Part shown: positions 55,334 to 63,052 of the stretch, one piece after another | How the letters are laid out: each line of letters opens with the position of its first letter | Position numbering within the stretch: position 1 is the first letter of the stretch | NCBI GenBank assembly: GCA_023383815.1 | Contig: JAHDYG010000019.1 | Coordinates: 1-64,000, forward strand | Length of the DNA stretch: 64,000 nucleotides | Origin: Rhodocyclaceae bacterium | GTDB lineage: Bacteria; Pseudomonadota; Gammaproteobacteria; Burkholderiales; Rhodocyclaceae | Reading direction: 5' to 3' | Notes under the pieces: model-generated | Told to the model about the DNA's origin: nothing | Databases searched by the model: none | Seen by the model: only the letters and a program-made list of their open reading frames with translations | Made by a program: the position numbers and the translations under genes

Positions 55334-55804
55334 ATGCACAGATTCGTGACCGCAACAGTGCTGAGCCTTGCCATGAGCCTGCCGGCCTGGGCACAGGTGA
55401 GTATCGATGACCCATGGGTGCGCGCCACGGTGCCGCAGCAGCGTGCGACCGGCGCCTTCATGCAGATCCGCTCGGCGGTCGATGCGCGCCTGGTCGAGGC
55501 CCGTTCGCCGGCCGCAGCGGTCGTCGAGATCCACGAGATGAAGATGGAGAATGACGTCATGAAGATGCGTGCCGTGCCGGCACTCGATCTGCCGGCCGGG
55601 CAGACCGTCGAACTCAAGCCGGGCGGCTATCACGTCATGCTCATCGACCTCAAGGCACAGGTCAAGGAAGGGGACGTCGTGCCGCTCACGCTCGTCGTGG
55701 AAGGCAAGGACGGCAAGCGCGAAGAGATTGCGCTCGACGCGCCGGCCCGTCCGCTGAACCAACCCATGCAACACCAGCATGGCAAGCCGCACAAGATGCA
55801 CTGA
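55334..55804 (+). CDS. Periplasmic copper chaperone PCu(A)C
   Basis: 156 residues. Signal peptide to about residue 20 (LSLAMSLPAWA-Q). Copper site: His67, Met69, Met78, His100 and Met102, fitting H(M)X10MX21HXM exactly. A His/Met-rich tail (MQHQHGKPHKMH, 145-156) could also bind copper. It works with SCO proteins in copper loading of CuA or CuB. GGAGAG ribosome site. Confidence 0.95.
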   Translation: MHRFVTATVLSLAMSLPAWAQVSIDDPWVRATVPQQRATGAFMQIRSAVDARLVEARSPAAAVVEIHEMKMENDVMKMRAVPALDLPAGQTVELKPGGYHVMLIDLKAQVKEGDVVPLTLVVEGKDGKREEIALDAPARPLNQPMQHQHGKPHKMH

Positions 55805-55834
55805 CCGGTCTCGTTCGAGCCGAAACGCCCTCCG

Positions 55835-56224
55835 ATGTCTCGCCTGGTCTGCACCCCCCGACTGATCGCCTGGATCGCCGCGCTGGCGATCCTCGCGGGT
55901 GCGCTCTTGCCTGCGCTCGGGCAGGCGGCAGCCCGCATCACCGGTGATCATGCCTGGGCAGAGATCTGTACGGCGTACGGCATCGAGCGGATCGCGACGG
56001 ACGTCGCCCCGGAGCCCGATGACTCCTCCGATCGCGCCGGCCCGTCCTTGTGCCTGTGGTGTCAGCTACACGCCACCAGCGCTTTGCCACCGGCGGCCGT
56101 ACCGGAACTGCCGCGGCCTCGCTTCACGCCGGGGATTTTCCCCCGGGCTTCCTCCGTCGATATACCGCGCCCGCAGTTCGCGGCGACCGCATCGCGTCCT
56201 CGCGCCCCCCCTGCAAGCCTCTGA
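55835..56224 (+). CDS. DUF2946 protein (copy 1)
   Basis: 129 residues. Hydrophobic signal or anchor at about 10-33, then WAEICTAYGIERIA and SLCLWCQLHATSALP (Cys73, Cys76, His79). This is the DUF2946 pattern: one early Cys and a CxxC-x2-H cluster, suggesting metal or heme binding. The family often lies beside TonB-dependent receptors. Located 30 bp after the copper chaperone. Start at the ATG at 55835. Confidence 0.8.
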   Translation: MSRLVCTPRLIAWIAALAILAGALLPALGQAAARITGDHAWAEICTAYGIERIATDVAPEPDDSSDRAGPSLCLWCQLHATSALPPAAVPELPRPRFTPGIFPRASSVDIPRPQFAATASRPRAPPASL

Positions 56225-56392
56225 AACGTTTTCAATCGCGCTGCGTTGCGAGTGCCGCATGCGCGCGGATTGAAGTCCGTCACGCAGTTCGCGCCCGACC
56301 GATCGGGCCGGATCGATCGCGTGCCATGACTCCCGCACGGTCGCGCAGGCGGCCCGTCGGGCAATCGGAAGCTTCAGGGATTGCAGCGCACG

Positions 56393-57184
56393 ATGTTGCA
56401 GCACCACGTCCTCGCTCGTTTCGACGAACCCGCGTTGCCGCGCCTGGCAACACTGGGCGTCGTGCTTTCGGCCCATGCCGCACTGGGGGCGTGGCTGCTG
56501 ACGGCTGCTCCCATGGCCGTGACGGCGGTCGAACCGATCCGCATGGACGTGAGCCTGATTCCGTACGTCGCGCCGGTCATGGCGGCCGCGCCGTCGCCCG
56601 AACCCGTTGTGCTGCCGCTGCCCGAGCCGTTGTCCCAAACTGATCCAGAGCCGCTGCCGGAACCGGAACCCCCGGTTCTGGAGCCCGAACCCGCACCGCT
56701 TCCTGAGCCCGAGCCTGTTCCTGCGCCAAAGCCGAAGCCACCGCCGAAGAAGCGGGCGCCCCGCGCTGAGCCCAGAGTGCAGCAGCCGGTTGTGGCACCA
56801 CCGGTGGCGGTCGCAGCGGCCGCGGAATCGGCGCCTACTGCGGCACCCGCCGAACCTGATCCTCACGCCACGCAGCAGCCACCTGCATCGCCAGCAGCAC
56901 TGGTCGAAGCCCGTTTCGACGCCGACTACCTGCGCAACCCGGCACCGGTCTATCCGCCGATGTCGCGACGCCGGGGCGAGGAGGGGAAGGTGTTGCTTGC
57001 TGTGAAGGTGAGTCCGGACGGCAAGGCCGCTCACGTCGAGATCCGAGAGAGCAGCGGTTTCAACCGCCTTGACGAAGCCGCCTTGCGCGCCGTTCAGGGA
57101 TGGCGCTTCGTGCCTGCGCGGCGCGGTGACCAACCGGTGGCCACCAGTGTCGTGGTGCCCATCATTTTCAGACTCGACGCCTGA
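56393..57184 (+). CDS. tonB: TonB energy-transducing protein
   Basis: About 263 residues. N-terminal anchor helix (about 20-45), a long Pro/Glu then Pro/Lys-rich spacer (about 70-130), and a C-terminal TonB domain from about 170: YLRNPAPVYPPMSRRRGEEGKVLLAVKVSPDGKAAHVEI... ALRAVQGWRFVPARRG. It spans the periplasm to energise outer-membrane receptors with ExbB/ExbD encoded downstream. ATG at 56393 chosen (AGGGA 12 nt upstream); TTG at 56381 is possible. Confidence 0.93.
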   Translation: MLQHHVLARFDEPALPRLATLGVVLSAHAALGAWLLTAAPMAVTAVEPIRMDVSLIPYVAPVMAAAPSPEPVVLPLPEPLSQTDPEPLPEPEPPVLEPEPAPLPEPEPVPAPKPKPPPKKRAPRAEPRVQQPVVAPPVAVAAAAESAPTAAPAEPDPHATQQPPASPAALVEARFDADYLRNPAPVYPPMSRRRGEEGKVLLAVKVSPDGKAAHVEIRESSGFNRLDEAALRAVQGWRFVPARRGDQPVATSVVVPIIFRLDA

Positions 57185-57260
57185 GATGTCGTGATGGGTC
57201 CGCGCGCCGCAAGTAAACGAATGAATCATCTTGTGATTGCCGTGAGGCGAAAGGAAAGCC

Positions 57261-59399
57261 ATGAAACCCACTGAAATGAGACTTGCAGTACTGATCGCCG
57301 CGCTTGGTTCGTCTGCGGTCGGAGCGGGAGAGCTCGCTCCGATGCTGGGCGAGGTCAGCGTGACTGCCACGCGCGAAGCGCGACTGGTGGCAGAGACCCC
57401 GGCGACGGTGTCGGGGGTCGGGGCAGCGGCGATCGCAACGCAGCGCCCGACCCACCCGAAGGACGTCCTCAATCGCATTCCCGGGGTGCGCTTGAGCAAC
57501 CTGTCAGGTGAAGGGCACTCGACCTCGATCCGCCACCCGCTGACGACGGCCGCGGTGTATCTGTATCTCGAAGACGGGATTCCGACGCGCTCGACCGGCT
57601 TCTTCAATCACAACGCGCTGTACGAGATCAACGTTCCGCAGTCGGGCGGCCTGGAGGTGACGAAAGGTCCGGGCAGTGCGCTGTACGGGTCGGATGCGAT
57701 CGGCGGGACGGTCAATGTGCTGACCCGCACCCCGCCGACGAGTGCGGAATTTGGCGTGACCGGAGAGGCCGGTTTGCACGGCTGGGGGCGGGTGATGCTC
57801 GACGGTGGCAACGCCGGCGACAACGATGCCTGGCGCGCCAGCCTCAACCTGACCCGAATGGGCGGTTGGCACAGGGATTCCGGTTACGAGCGGCAGACCG
57901 GAACCTTCCGCTGGGATCGCATCGTGTCGGACGAGGCGATGCTGAAGACCGTGATGTCCTTCTCGAAAGTCGATCAGGATCATGTCGGCAGCGTGAACCG
58001 CGAGGAGTTCCGCCGCACGCCGCGCGCAAACAACATTCCGTTCTCGTACCGCTCGGTTGATGCGTTCCGGCTGTCGACGGCCTACGAACGGGAGACGGCG
58101 GACTCGCTGCTGTCGATCACGCCGTATTTCCGCGACAACCGGATGGACATCATTCCGAGCTGGACGGTGAGCTACGATCCGAACCAGTACGTCACCAAGA
58201 ATCAGTCCCTGGGCTTTCTCGCCAAGTACCGGCGCGACTTCGAGCCGATGCGCGCACGCCTGATCGTCGGCCTGGACGTCGATTATTCTCCCGGATCGCG
58301 GCGCGAGGATTCGATCCTGCTCGACCGGAGCACGAACGCGCTCGGGGGCACCGAGTACCGCCTGAGCCGAACGGTGGCGCCGGTCCGGATCTACGACTAC
58401 AAGGTTACGTTCCGCGGCATTTCCCCCTACGTGCATGGCGAGATTTCGCCGCTGGAGAGGCTGCGCGTGACGGCCGGTCTGCGCTACGACGACATGCAGT
58501 ACGACTACCGCAACCGCTTCAACGGCGGGGTCGCCGGCGCCACGCAGGGCGTGGTGGGGCCCTTCCCGGGAAACGGCTGGTACGGCCATGCGGCCAGCAC
58601 CAAGGTCAGCTACAGCCGACTGAGCCCGAAGCTCGGGGCAACCTGGGCCTTCACGCCGCAAGTCAGTGGCTTCCTGGCCTACAGCAATGCCTTCCGTGCG
58701 CCGTCCGAAGGACAGGTCTTCCGTGGCGGGCGCGAGTCGAATGCAGCGCGCGCCCAGGCGCAGGCAGAATCGCTGCTCAAGCTGAAGCCGGTGATCGTCG
58801 ACAACATCGAGACCGGGCTGCGCGGCCGCGATGGGGCCTTGCACTACGAAGTCTCGCTCTACCACATGAGCAAGAAGGATGACATCGTCAGCTATCAGGA
58901 CCCGGTCACCAACCAGCGTACTGCGGTCAATGCCGGCAAGACCCTGCATCGTGGCATCGAGCTTGGACTGGGAATCGAGTTGAGCGAAGCGTGGCGATTC
59001 GATACCAGCCTCTCGTATGCGCGCCATACCTACGAGAAATGGGTGCTGTCGGGCACCGTCGACTACAGCGGCAAGGAGATGGAATCGGCTCCGCGGCTGA
59101 TGGCCAACAGCCGCCTGCGCTACGCTCCGGCGGTGCTCCAGGGCGGGCGGGTCGAGCTCGAATGGATCCGCCTCGGCAGCTACTGGAGGGATGCCGCGAA
59201 CACGAGTAAGCATTCCGGGCATGATCTGCTGAACCTGCGTGCGAACTACCCGATCCGCAAGGGGCTGGAATTTTACGGCAGCGTCACCAACCTGGCGGAC
59301 AAGCGTTATGCCGAGACCTCCGGGCTTTCGAGCGGGCAGCCGACGTATTCGACCGGCCTGCCGCGAACCTGGAACGTGGGTCTGGAGGCGCGCTGGTGA
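57261..59399 (+). CDS. TonB-dependent outer-membrane receptor
   Basis: 712 residues. A signal peptide (about 1-22) and a TonB box-like segment GEVSVTATRE precede the plug domain (PKDVLNRIPGVRLSNLSGEGHSTSIRHP... VTKGPGSALYGSDAIGGTVNVLTR). A 22-strand barrel follows, ending in aromatic W. Motifs in the barrel include SPKLGATWAFTPQVSGFLAYSNAFRAP. Neighbours suggest copper or a copper chelate as substrate, but iron carriers cannot be excluded. Confidence 0.93.
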   Translation: MKPTEMRLAVLIAALGSSAVGAGELAPMLGEVSVTATREARLVAETPATVSGVGAAAIATQRPTHPKDVLNRIPGVRLSNLSGEGHSTSIRHPLTTAAVYLYLEDGIPTRSTGFFNHNALYEINVPQSGGLEVTKGPGSALYGSDAIGGTVNVLTRTPPTSAEFGVTGEAGLHGWGRVMLDGGNAGDNDAWRASLNLTRMGGWHRDSGYERQTGTFRWDRIVSDEAMLKTVMSFSKVDQDHVGSVNREEFRRTPRANNIPFSYRSVDAFRLSTAYERETADSLLSITPYFRDNRMDIIPSWTVSYDPNQYVTKNQSLGFLAKYRRDFEPMRARLIVGLDVDYSPGSRREDSILLDRSTNALGGTEYRLSRTVAPVRIYDYKVTFRGISPYVHGEISPLERLRVTAGLRYDDMQYDYRNRFNGGVAGATQGVVGPFPGNGWYGHAASTKVSYSRLSPKLGATWAFTPQVSGFLAYSNAFRAPSEGQVFRGGRESNAARAQAQAESLLKLKPVIVDNIETGLRGRDGALHYEVSLYHMSKKDDIVSYQDPVTNQRTAVNAGKTLHRGIELGLGIELSEAWRFDTSLSYARHTYEKWVLSGTVDYSGKEMESAPRLMANSRLRYAPAVLQGGRVELEWIRLGSYWRDAANTSKHSGHDLLNLRANYPIRKGLEFYGSVTNLADKRYAETSGLSSGQPTYSTGLPRTWNVGLEARW

Positions 59400-60652
59400 T
59401 GAATCCTCTGCGCGGACAACGCCGGCGCATCGGCGCGGTACTTGGACTGGGTGCGTTCGTCGGGGCGTCGCTGCTTTCCGGGCTGGGGCCGGCGGCGGCG
59501 CACCAGGGAGGCTCGCACGGCGCTCAGATCGGTGAACCGGCAACGCCGGTCCCCGTCGAGCGTCCGGTTCAGCGCAGTGAGCGCCCGCAACTGGGCACCA
59601 GTGTCGAAGTGGCACCGGATGGCTCGCTGCAGGCGGTCTTCGTCGAAGAAGGCCATGTCCTTCTGCAGCGAAGCGTCGATGGCGGGCTGACCTGGTCACA
59701 GTCTGTCCGCGTCAATACCGAACCGGAGGCGATCTCCGCGGATGGCGAGAATCGTCCGAAGATCGCCTTCGGTCCGGCGGGCGAGGTGTATGTTTCCTGG
59801 GCGCGGCGTTTCGAGGAGCGTTTCACCGGTGACGTGCGTTTTGCGCGCGCGCCGGACGGCTTGCGCTTCGATGCGCCGATCACCGTACACCAGGACCGCA
59901 GTCCGGTCGGCCATAGTTTCAACAGCCTGCGCGTTGTTGCACAAGGCGTGCTCGTTCTGTGGCTCGATGGGCGCCACCGGGTACCCGAAGGCAGCGCGGG
60001 TGAGTACCGCGGCTCGGCGCTCTATTCGGCGCTCTCGGTCGATGGGGGCAAGACTTTCGCGCCGGAGCGCAAGCTTGCCGACCACGCCTGCCAGTGTTGC
60101 CGCCTCGCGCTCGCACGGGATGCCGATGGGGCAACGCTGCTGATGTGGCGCCACGTCTTCGAGCCGAACGTGCGCGACCACGCGATCGCGCGTCTGGGGG
60201 CGGATGGCGGCCTGGAGTCGATCGAGCGGGCGACCTTCGACGGCTGGCAGATCGACGCCTGCCCGCATCATGGCCCGTCGCTCGCGGTGAGTGCCGACGG
60301 CACGCGGCATGCGGTGTGGTTCAACCAGCGTGACGCTGCGGGCCGCGTCTTCTACGGGCGCCTGGCCGGGGGGCGTGTCGAAGGCCAGCGTCCTGTGGGC
60401 GGAGAACGCGCGGCGCATGCCGATCTGGTCGCGCACGGGCGACGCATTGCAATCGTCTGGAAGGAGTTCGACGGCGAGCGTACGCACCTGCGAGCCGAGC
60501 TTTCGGAGGACGATGGCGCGCACTTTCGTGGTGTCGAGCTCGATGTCACGGATGGGGCCTCCGACCAGCCGCGGCTGCTGGTGCGCGATGAGGCCATTCT
60601 TGCCGTGTGGCGCACGGCGAAAGGCGGGCTGAAGAGCTACCGGCTGGATTGA
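59399..60652 (+). CDS. Sialidase-fold protein with CxCC and CPHHG motifs
   Basis: About 417 residues. Signal peptide about 1-35 (AVLGLGAFVGASLLSGLGPAAAH). Asp-box repeats SVDGGLTWS (92-100) and SVDGGKTF (213-220) define a six-bladed sialidase/BNR propeller. Cys231, Cys233 and Cys234 (HACQCCRLAL) and Cys288-Pro-His-His-Gly (DACPHHGPSL) are unlike sialidases and look like a metal or heme site; a lone His cluster HQGGSHG lies just after the signal. Hydrolase activity is doubtful. TGATG overlap with the receptor gene (GTG at 59396 is an alternative start). Confidence 0.8.
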   Translation: MNPLRGQRRRIGAVLGLGAFVGASLLSGLGPAAAHQGGSHGAQIGEPATPVPVERPVQRSERPQLGTSVEVAPDGSLQAVFVEEGHVLLQRSVDGGLTWSQSVRVNTEPEAISADGENRPKIAFGPAGEVYVSWARRFEERFTGDVRFARAPDGLRFDAPITVHQDRSPVGHSFNSLRVVAQGVLVLWLDGRHRVPEGSAGEYRGSALYSALSVDGGKTFAPERKLADHACQCCRLALARDADGATLLMWRHVFEPNVRDHAIARLGADGGLESIERATFDGWQIDACPHHGPSLAVSADGTRHAVWFNQRDAAGRVFYGRLAGGRVEGQRPVGGERAAHADLVAHGRRIAIVWKEFDGERTHLRAELSEDDGAHFRGVELDVTDGASDQPRLLVRDEAILAVWRTAKGGLKSYRLD

Positions 60653-60672
60653 ACGCGAAGGCGGAGAGACCA

Positions 60673-61218
60673 ATGAAGAGGGATTCGATGAGGCTTGAGG
60701 GTTGTCGCAGCGGGAGAGGCGTTCGCGTGCTCCTCAACGGGATCGCCCTGCTGTCGCTTGTCTGGGCGTGCGCCGTGCAGGCCGGCGAGCCGATCACGGA
60801 GATCAATCGCGCCGACGCGCGCCGGCTCGGCGATCCTGCGTCCTACAAGCTGCCGACGGTCGTGGCCCTGTGGTCGCTGACCTGCACCCACTGTAAGAAG
60901 CACATGCAGCAAGTGGCCGAACTCGTACGTGCGGACGACCGGCTGCGTCTGTTGACCATCGCAGTCGAACCGCTGGAACCGCAGCACGCGCAGACCCTCG
61001 ATCGGCTCGGAATTCCCGGAGAACGCCTGGCATACGGTGATGAGGTTGCGGAAGCCCTGGCGCACGGGCTCGATCCGCAATGGCGCGGCGAGTTGCCTCG
61101 CACCCTGTATTTCGACGGCAGGGGCGGCAAGCAGGCCCGCTCGGGGGTGGCGAATGCCGCGACCGTGCTGGAACTGGTCGGCCTTGCCCCGAAGGAAGCA
61201 AAGGAGGTTCAACGATGA
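60673..61218 (+). CDS. Thioredoxin-fold periplasmic protein (CTHC)
   Basis: 181 residues. Membrane or signal helix about 18-37 (VLLNGIALLSLVWACAVQAG). Redox motif CTHC at residues 71-74 in VALWSLTCTHCKKHMQQVAEL, typical of TlpA-like proteins. The rest follows a thioredoxin fold with RTLYFDGRGG. It may reduce the cysteines of the neighbouring CxCC protein or of copper sites. Overlaps exbB by 4 bp (ATGA). Confidence 0.8.
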   Translation: MKRDSMRLEGCRSGRGVRVLLNGIALLSLVWACAVQAGEPITEINRADARRLGDPASYKLPTVVALWSLTCTHCKKHMQQVAELVRADDRLRLLTIAVEPLEPQHAQTLDRLGIPGERLAYGDEVAEALAHGLDPQWRGELPRTLYFDGRGGKQARSGVANAATVLELVGLAPKEAKEVQR

Positions 61219-61946
61219 ACGAGAAGTTCGGAATCGCACACCTGATCGCGCAGGGCGACGGGGTGACGCTCGCGGTGGCGGTGCTGCTCGGGCTGATGTC
61301 GGTGGCAAGCTGGACCATCATCCTCGGCAAGGGGGTCGCGCTCCTGCGCTTGCGTCGCAAGCTGGTTGGCGCGCTGCAGGCGTTCTGGTCTGCACCCTCG
61401 CGCGAAGAAGCACTGGCCGCGGTGCGGCGGGAGGATGCGAGCGGGGTGTTTGCGGGCGTGGCGGCCGATGCGATGGAAGCTGCGCAGGCGTTCGAGACGC
61501 GCAGCGCGGGCGGGATCGGGGCCGGCGTCGATGCCGGCGAGTTCATCGGGCGCAGCCTGCAACAGTCCACGGTGTTCGCGCAGGCGCGGGTCGAGCGCGG
61601 CCTGACGATGCTCGCATCGGTCGGCGCCACGGCGCCGTTCGTGGGGCTGCTCGGGACCGTGTGGGGCATCTATCATGCGCTGGTCGGCCTGTCGGGCGCC
61701 TCGACGGTGGTGCTCGATCAGGTCGCCGGTCCGGTCGGCGAGGCGCTCATCATGACCGCGGCCGGACTTTTCGTCGCGATTCCCGCCGTGCTCGCGTACA
61801 ACGCCTTCACGCGGGCGAACCGGCTCGTCCTGGCGCAACTCGATGGCTTCGCGCACAGTCTGCACGCTTACCTGGTAGCGGGCGTGCGCATTGGTGCCCA
61901 GGAGGCGTCGAAGGTCCAGCCGCTGCGCAGCGCGCAGGCCGCTTGA
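61215..61946 (+). CDS. exbB: ExbB proton-channel subunit
   Basis: 243 residues with three TM helices: about 17-38 (VTLAVAVLLGLMSVASWTIILG), about 137-160 (GATAPFVGLLGTVWGIYHAL) and 175-200 (ALIMTAAGLFVAIPAVLAYNAF). The conserved FVGLLGTVWGI and EALIMTAAGLFVAIPAV are the ExbB/MotA core with pore Thr residues. It powers TonB by proton flow. ATGA overlap with the previous gene. Confidence 0.95.
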   Translation: MNEKFGIAHLIAQGDGVTLAVAVLLGLMSVASWTIILGKGVALLRLRRKLVGALQAFWSAPSREEALAAVRREDASGVFAGVAADAMEAAQAFETRSAGGIGAGVDAGEFIGRSLQQSTVFAQARVERGLTMLASVGATAPFVGLLGTVWGIYHALVGLSGASTVVLDQVAGPVGEALIMTAAGLFVAIPAVLAYNAFTRANRLVLAQLDGFAHSLHAYLVAGVRIGAQEASKVQPLRSAQAA

Positions 61947-61956
61947 GGAGCGCGTC

Positions 61957-62409
61957 ATGGCATTCAGCATGAAGGGCGGTCCGGTCGGTCAGACCCAGCC
62001 GATGGCCGAGATCAATATGATTCCCCTGGTCGATGTGATGCTCGTGCTGCTGGTGATCTTCATCATCACTGCGCCGCTGATGACCCAGGCCGTTCCGGTC
62101 GATCTGCCGCGGGTCGAAAGCACCCCGATCGAGGACGCTCCGCGGGTGCTTGAACTGGTGCTGGACGAATCGGACCAGTTGCATTTCAACGGCGAGCAGG
62201 TCGGCTACGAGACGCTGCTGGAACTGCTCGCCAACATCGCCTCCGAACCCGGGCTGAAACCCAGCCTGCATCTGCGCGCCTGGCGCGGCGCACGCTACGA
62301 GCGGGTGACCTTGCTGATGGCGGCTGCACAGCGGGTCGGGATCACGAAAATCGCTTTCGTGACTGAAGGCGCTGCGGCGAACCTGCAATGGGATGCGAAA
62401 GGATCGTGA
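61957..62409 (+). CDS. exbD: ExbD subunit
   Basis: 150 residues. One TM helix (about 23-43) in MAEINMIPLVDVMLVLLVIFIITAPLM carrying the essential Asp of LVDVMLVLL. A periplasmic domain ends KIAFVTEG. Partner of ExbB. GAGGAG ribosome site 6 nt upstream; 10 bp after exbB. Confidence 0.96.
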   Translation: MAFSMKGGPVGQTQPMAEINMIPLVDVMLVLLVIFIITAPLMTQAVPVDLPRVESTPIEDAPRVLELVLDESDQLHFNGEQVGYETLLELLANIASEPGLKPSLHLRAWRGARYERVTLLMAAAQRVGITKIAFVTEGAAANLQWDAKGS

Positions 62410-62434
62410 TCCCTTGTCCAGGGGATCTCCTGTC

Positions 62435-62803
62435 ATGAAGATCCACCGTCGGGTCTGCGCCTGGATCTGTACGCTCGCCATGCTGGCGAGCGCGCTGCTT
62501 CCGTTCACTGCGCAGGCCGGGTACGCCCTCTCGGGCGAGGCGGCGTGGCTGGAGGTGTGCTCGGCCAACGGGGTCGAGCGCATGCGTGCTGACGGCGAGC
62601 CGCTGGACGAAGCGCCGGCCGCACATCAGACGCCATGCAAGTGGTGCAAGCACCAGTTCGGGCTGGGCATCCTTCCTGTACGTGAGATCCTGCCCTCGGA
62701 TCCATTCCCTAAGGGCGCTGTCCGCCTTCCTGCCCCGCGCGGTTTCCTGCGGCCACATCCGGTCTGGGCGGCGGCGCAAGCCCGCGCGCCTCCGCGCATC
62801 TGA
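62435..62803 (+). CDS. DUF2946 protein (copy 2)
   Basis: 122 residues, with signal segment to about 28. Shares with the first copy WLEVCSANGVERM (Cys42) and TPCKWCKHQFG (Cys68, Cys71, His73). The rest is Pro-rich and divergent. ATG at 62435, 25 bp after exbD; a second TonB-dependent receptor follows after a 249-bp gap. Confidence 0.78.
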   Translation: MKIHRRVCAWICTLAMLASALLPFTAQAGYALSGEAAWLEVCSANGVERMRADGEPLDEAPAAHQTPCKWCKHQFGLGILPVREILPSDPFPKGAVRLPAPRGFLRPHPVWAAAQARAPPRI

Positions 62804-63052
62804 CCGTCCATCACCGAGTCTCGAACTGTGGTTCTCACGAACCGCATTGGGGCGCCCCACGGTCTTTCGCAACCAGCCTTTCGGTAGATCGGCTCTCGTC
62901 CTCGCAGCGCGGGATCGCGCGTCGCGTGGCGCGCGTGCACGGTCGCAGACAGCTCGTGAGCCCTGTGCGGTGCGCGCCCGAATCCGCCCGCCTGCGAGCA
63001 TCCGGCAGCGGGCATCCCCTGCAGCACATACAAAAGAGAAAGGGAGTCATCC
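62804..63052. other. Interval before the second receptor
   Basis: 249 bp, GC-rich. It contains a small dyad GGTTC-TCAC-GAACC (62830-62843). No riboswitch fold, Fur box or clear promoter is visible. The ribosome site AAGGGAG near 63040-63046 serves the receptor. Confidence 0.4.

Noticed and set aside
53101-55617. 838-codon open frame on the minus strand opposite purL and the SCO/PCu(A)C genes
   Set aside because: Runs antisense to three well-supported genes, spans their intergenic gaps, has no domain resemblance and is explained by high GC in third codon positions.
57205-57240. AT-rich stretch upstream of the first TonB receptor considered as a Fur box
   Set aside because: Only a short ATGA/TCAT match; too far from the 19-bp Fur consensus to call.
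57504-59699. 731-codon minus-strand frame opposite the TonB-dependent receptor
   Set aside because: Arg/His/Pro-rich translation typical of a GC shadow; the plus-strand receptor has clear plug and barrel motifs.
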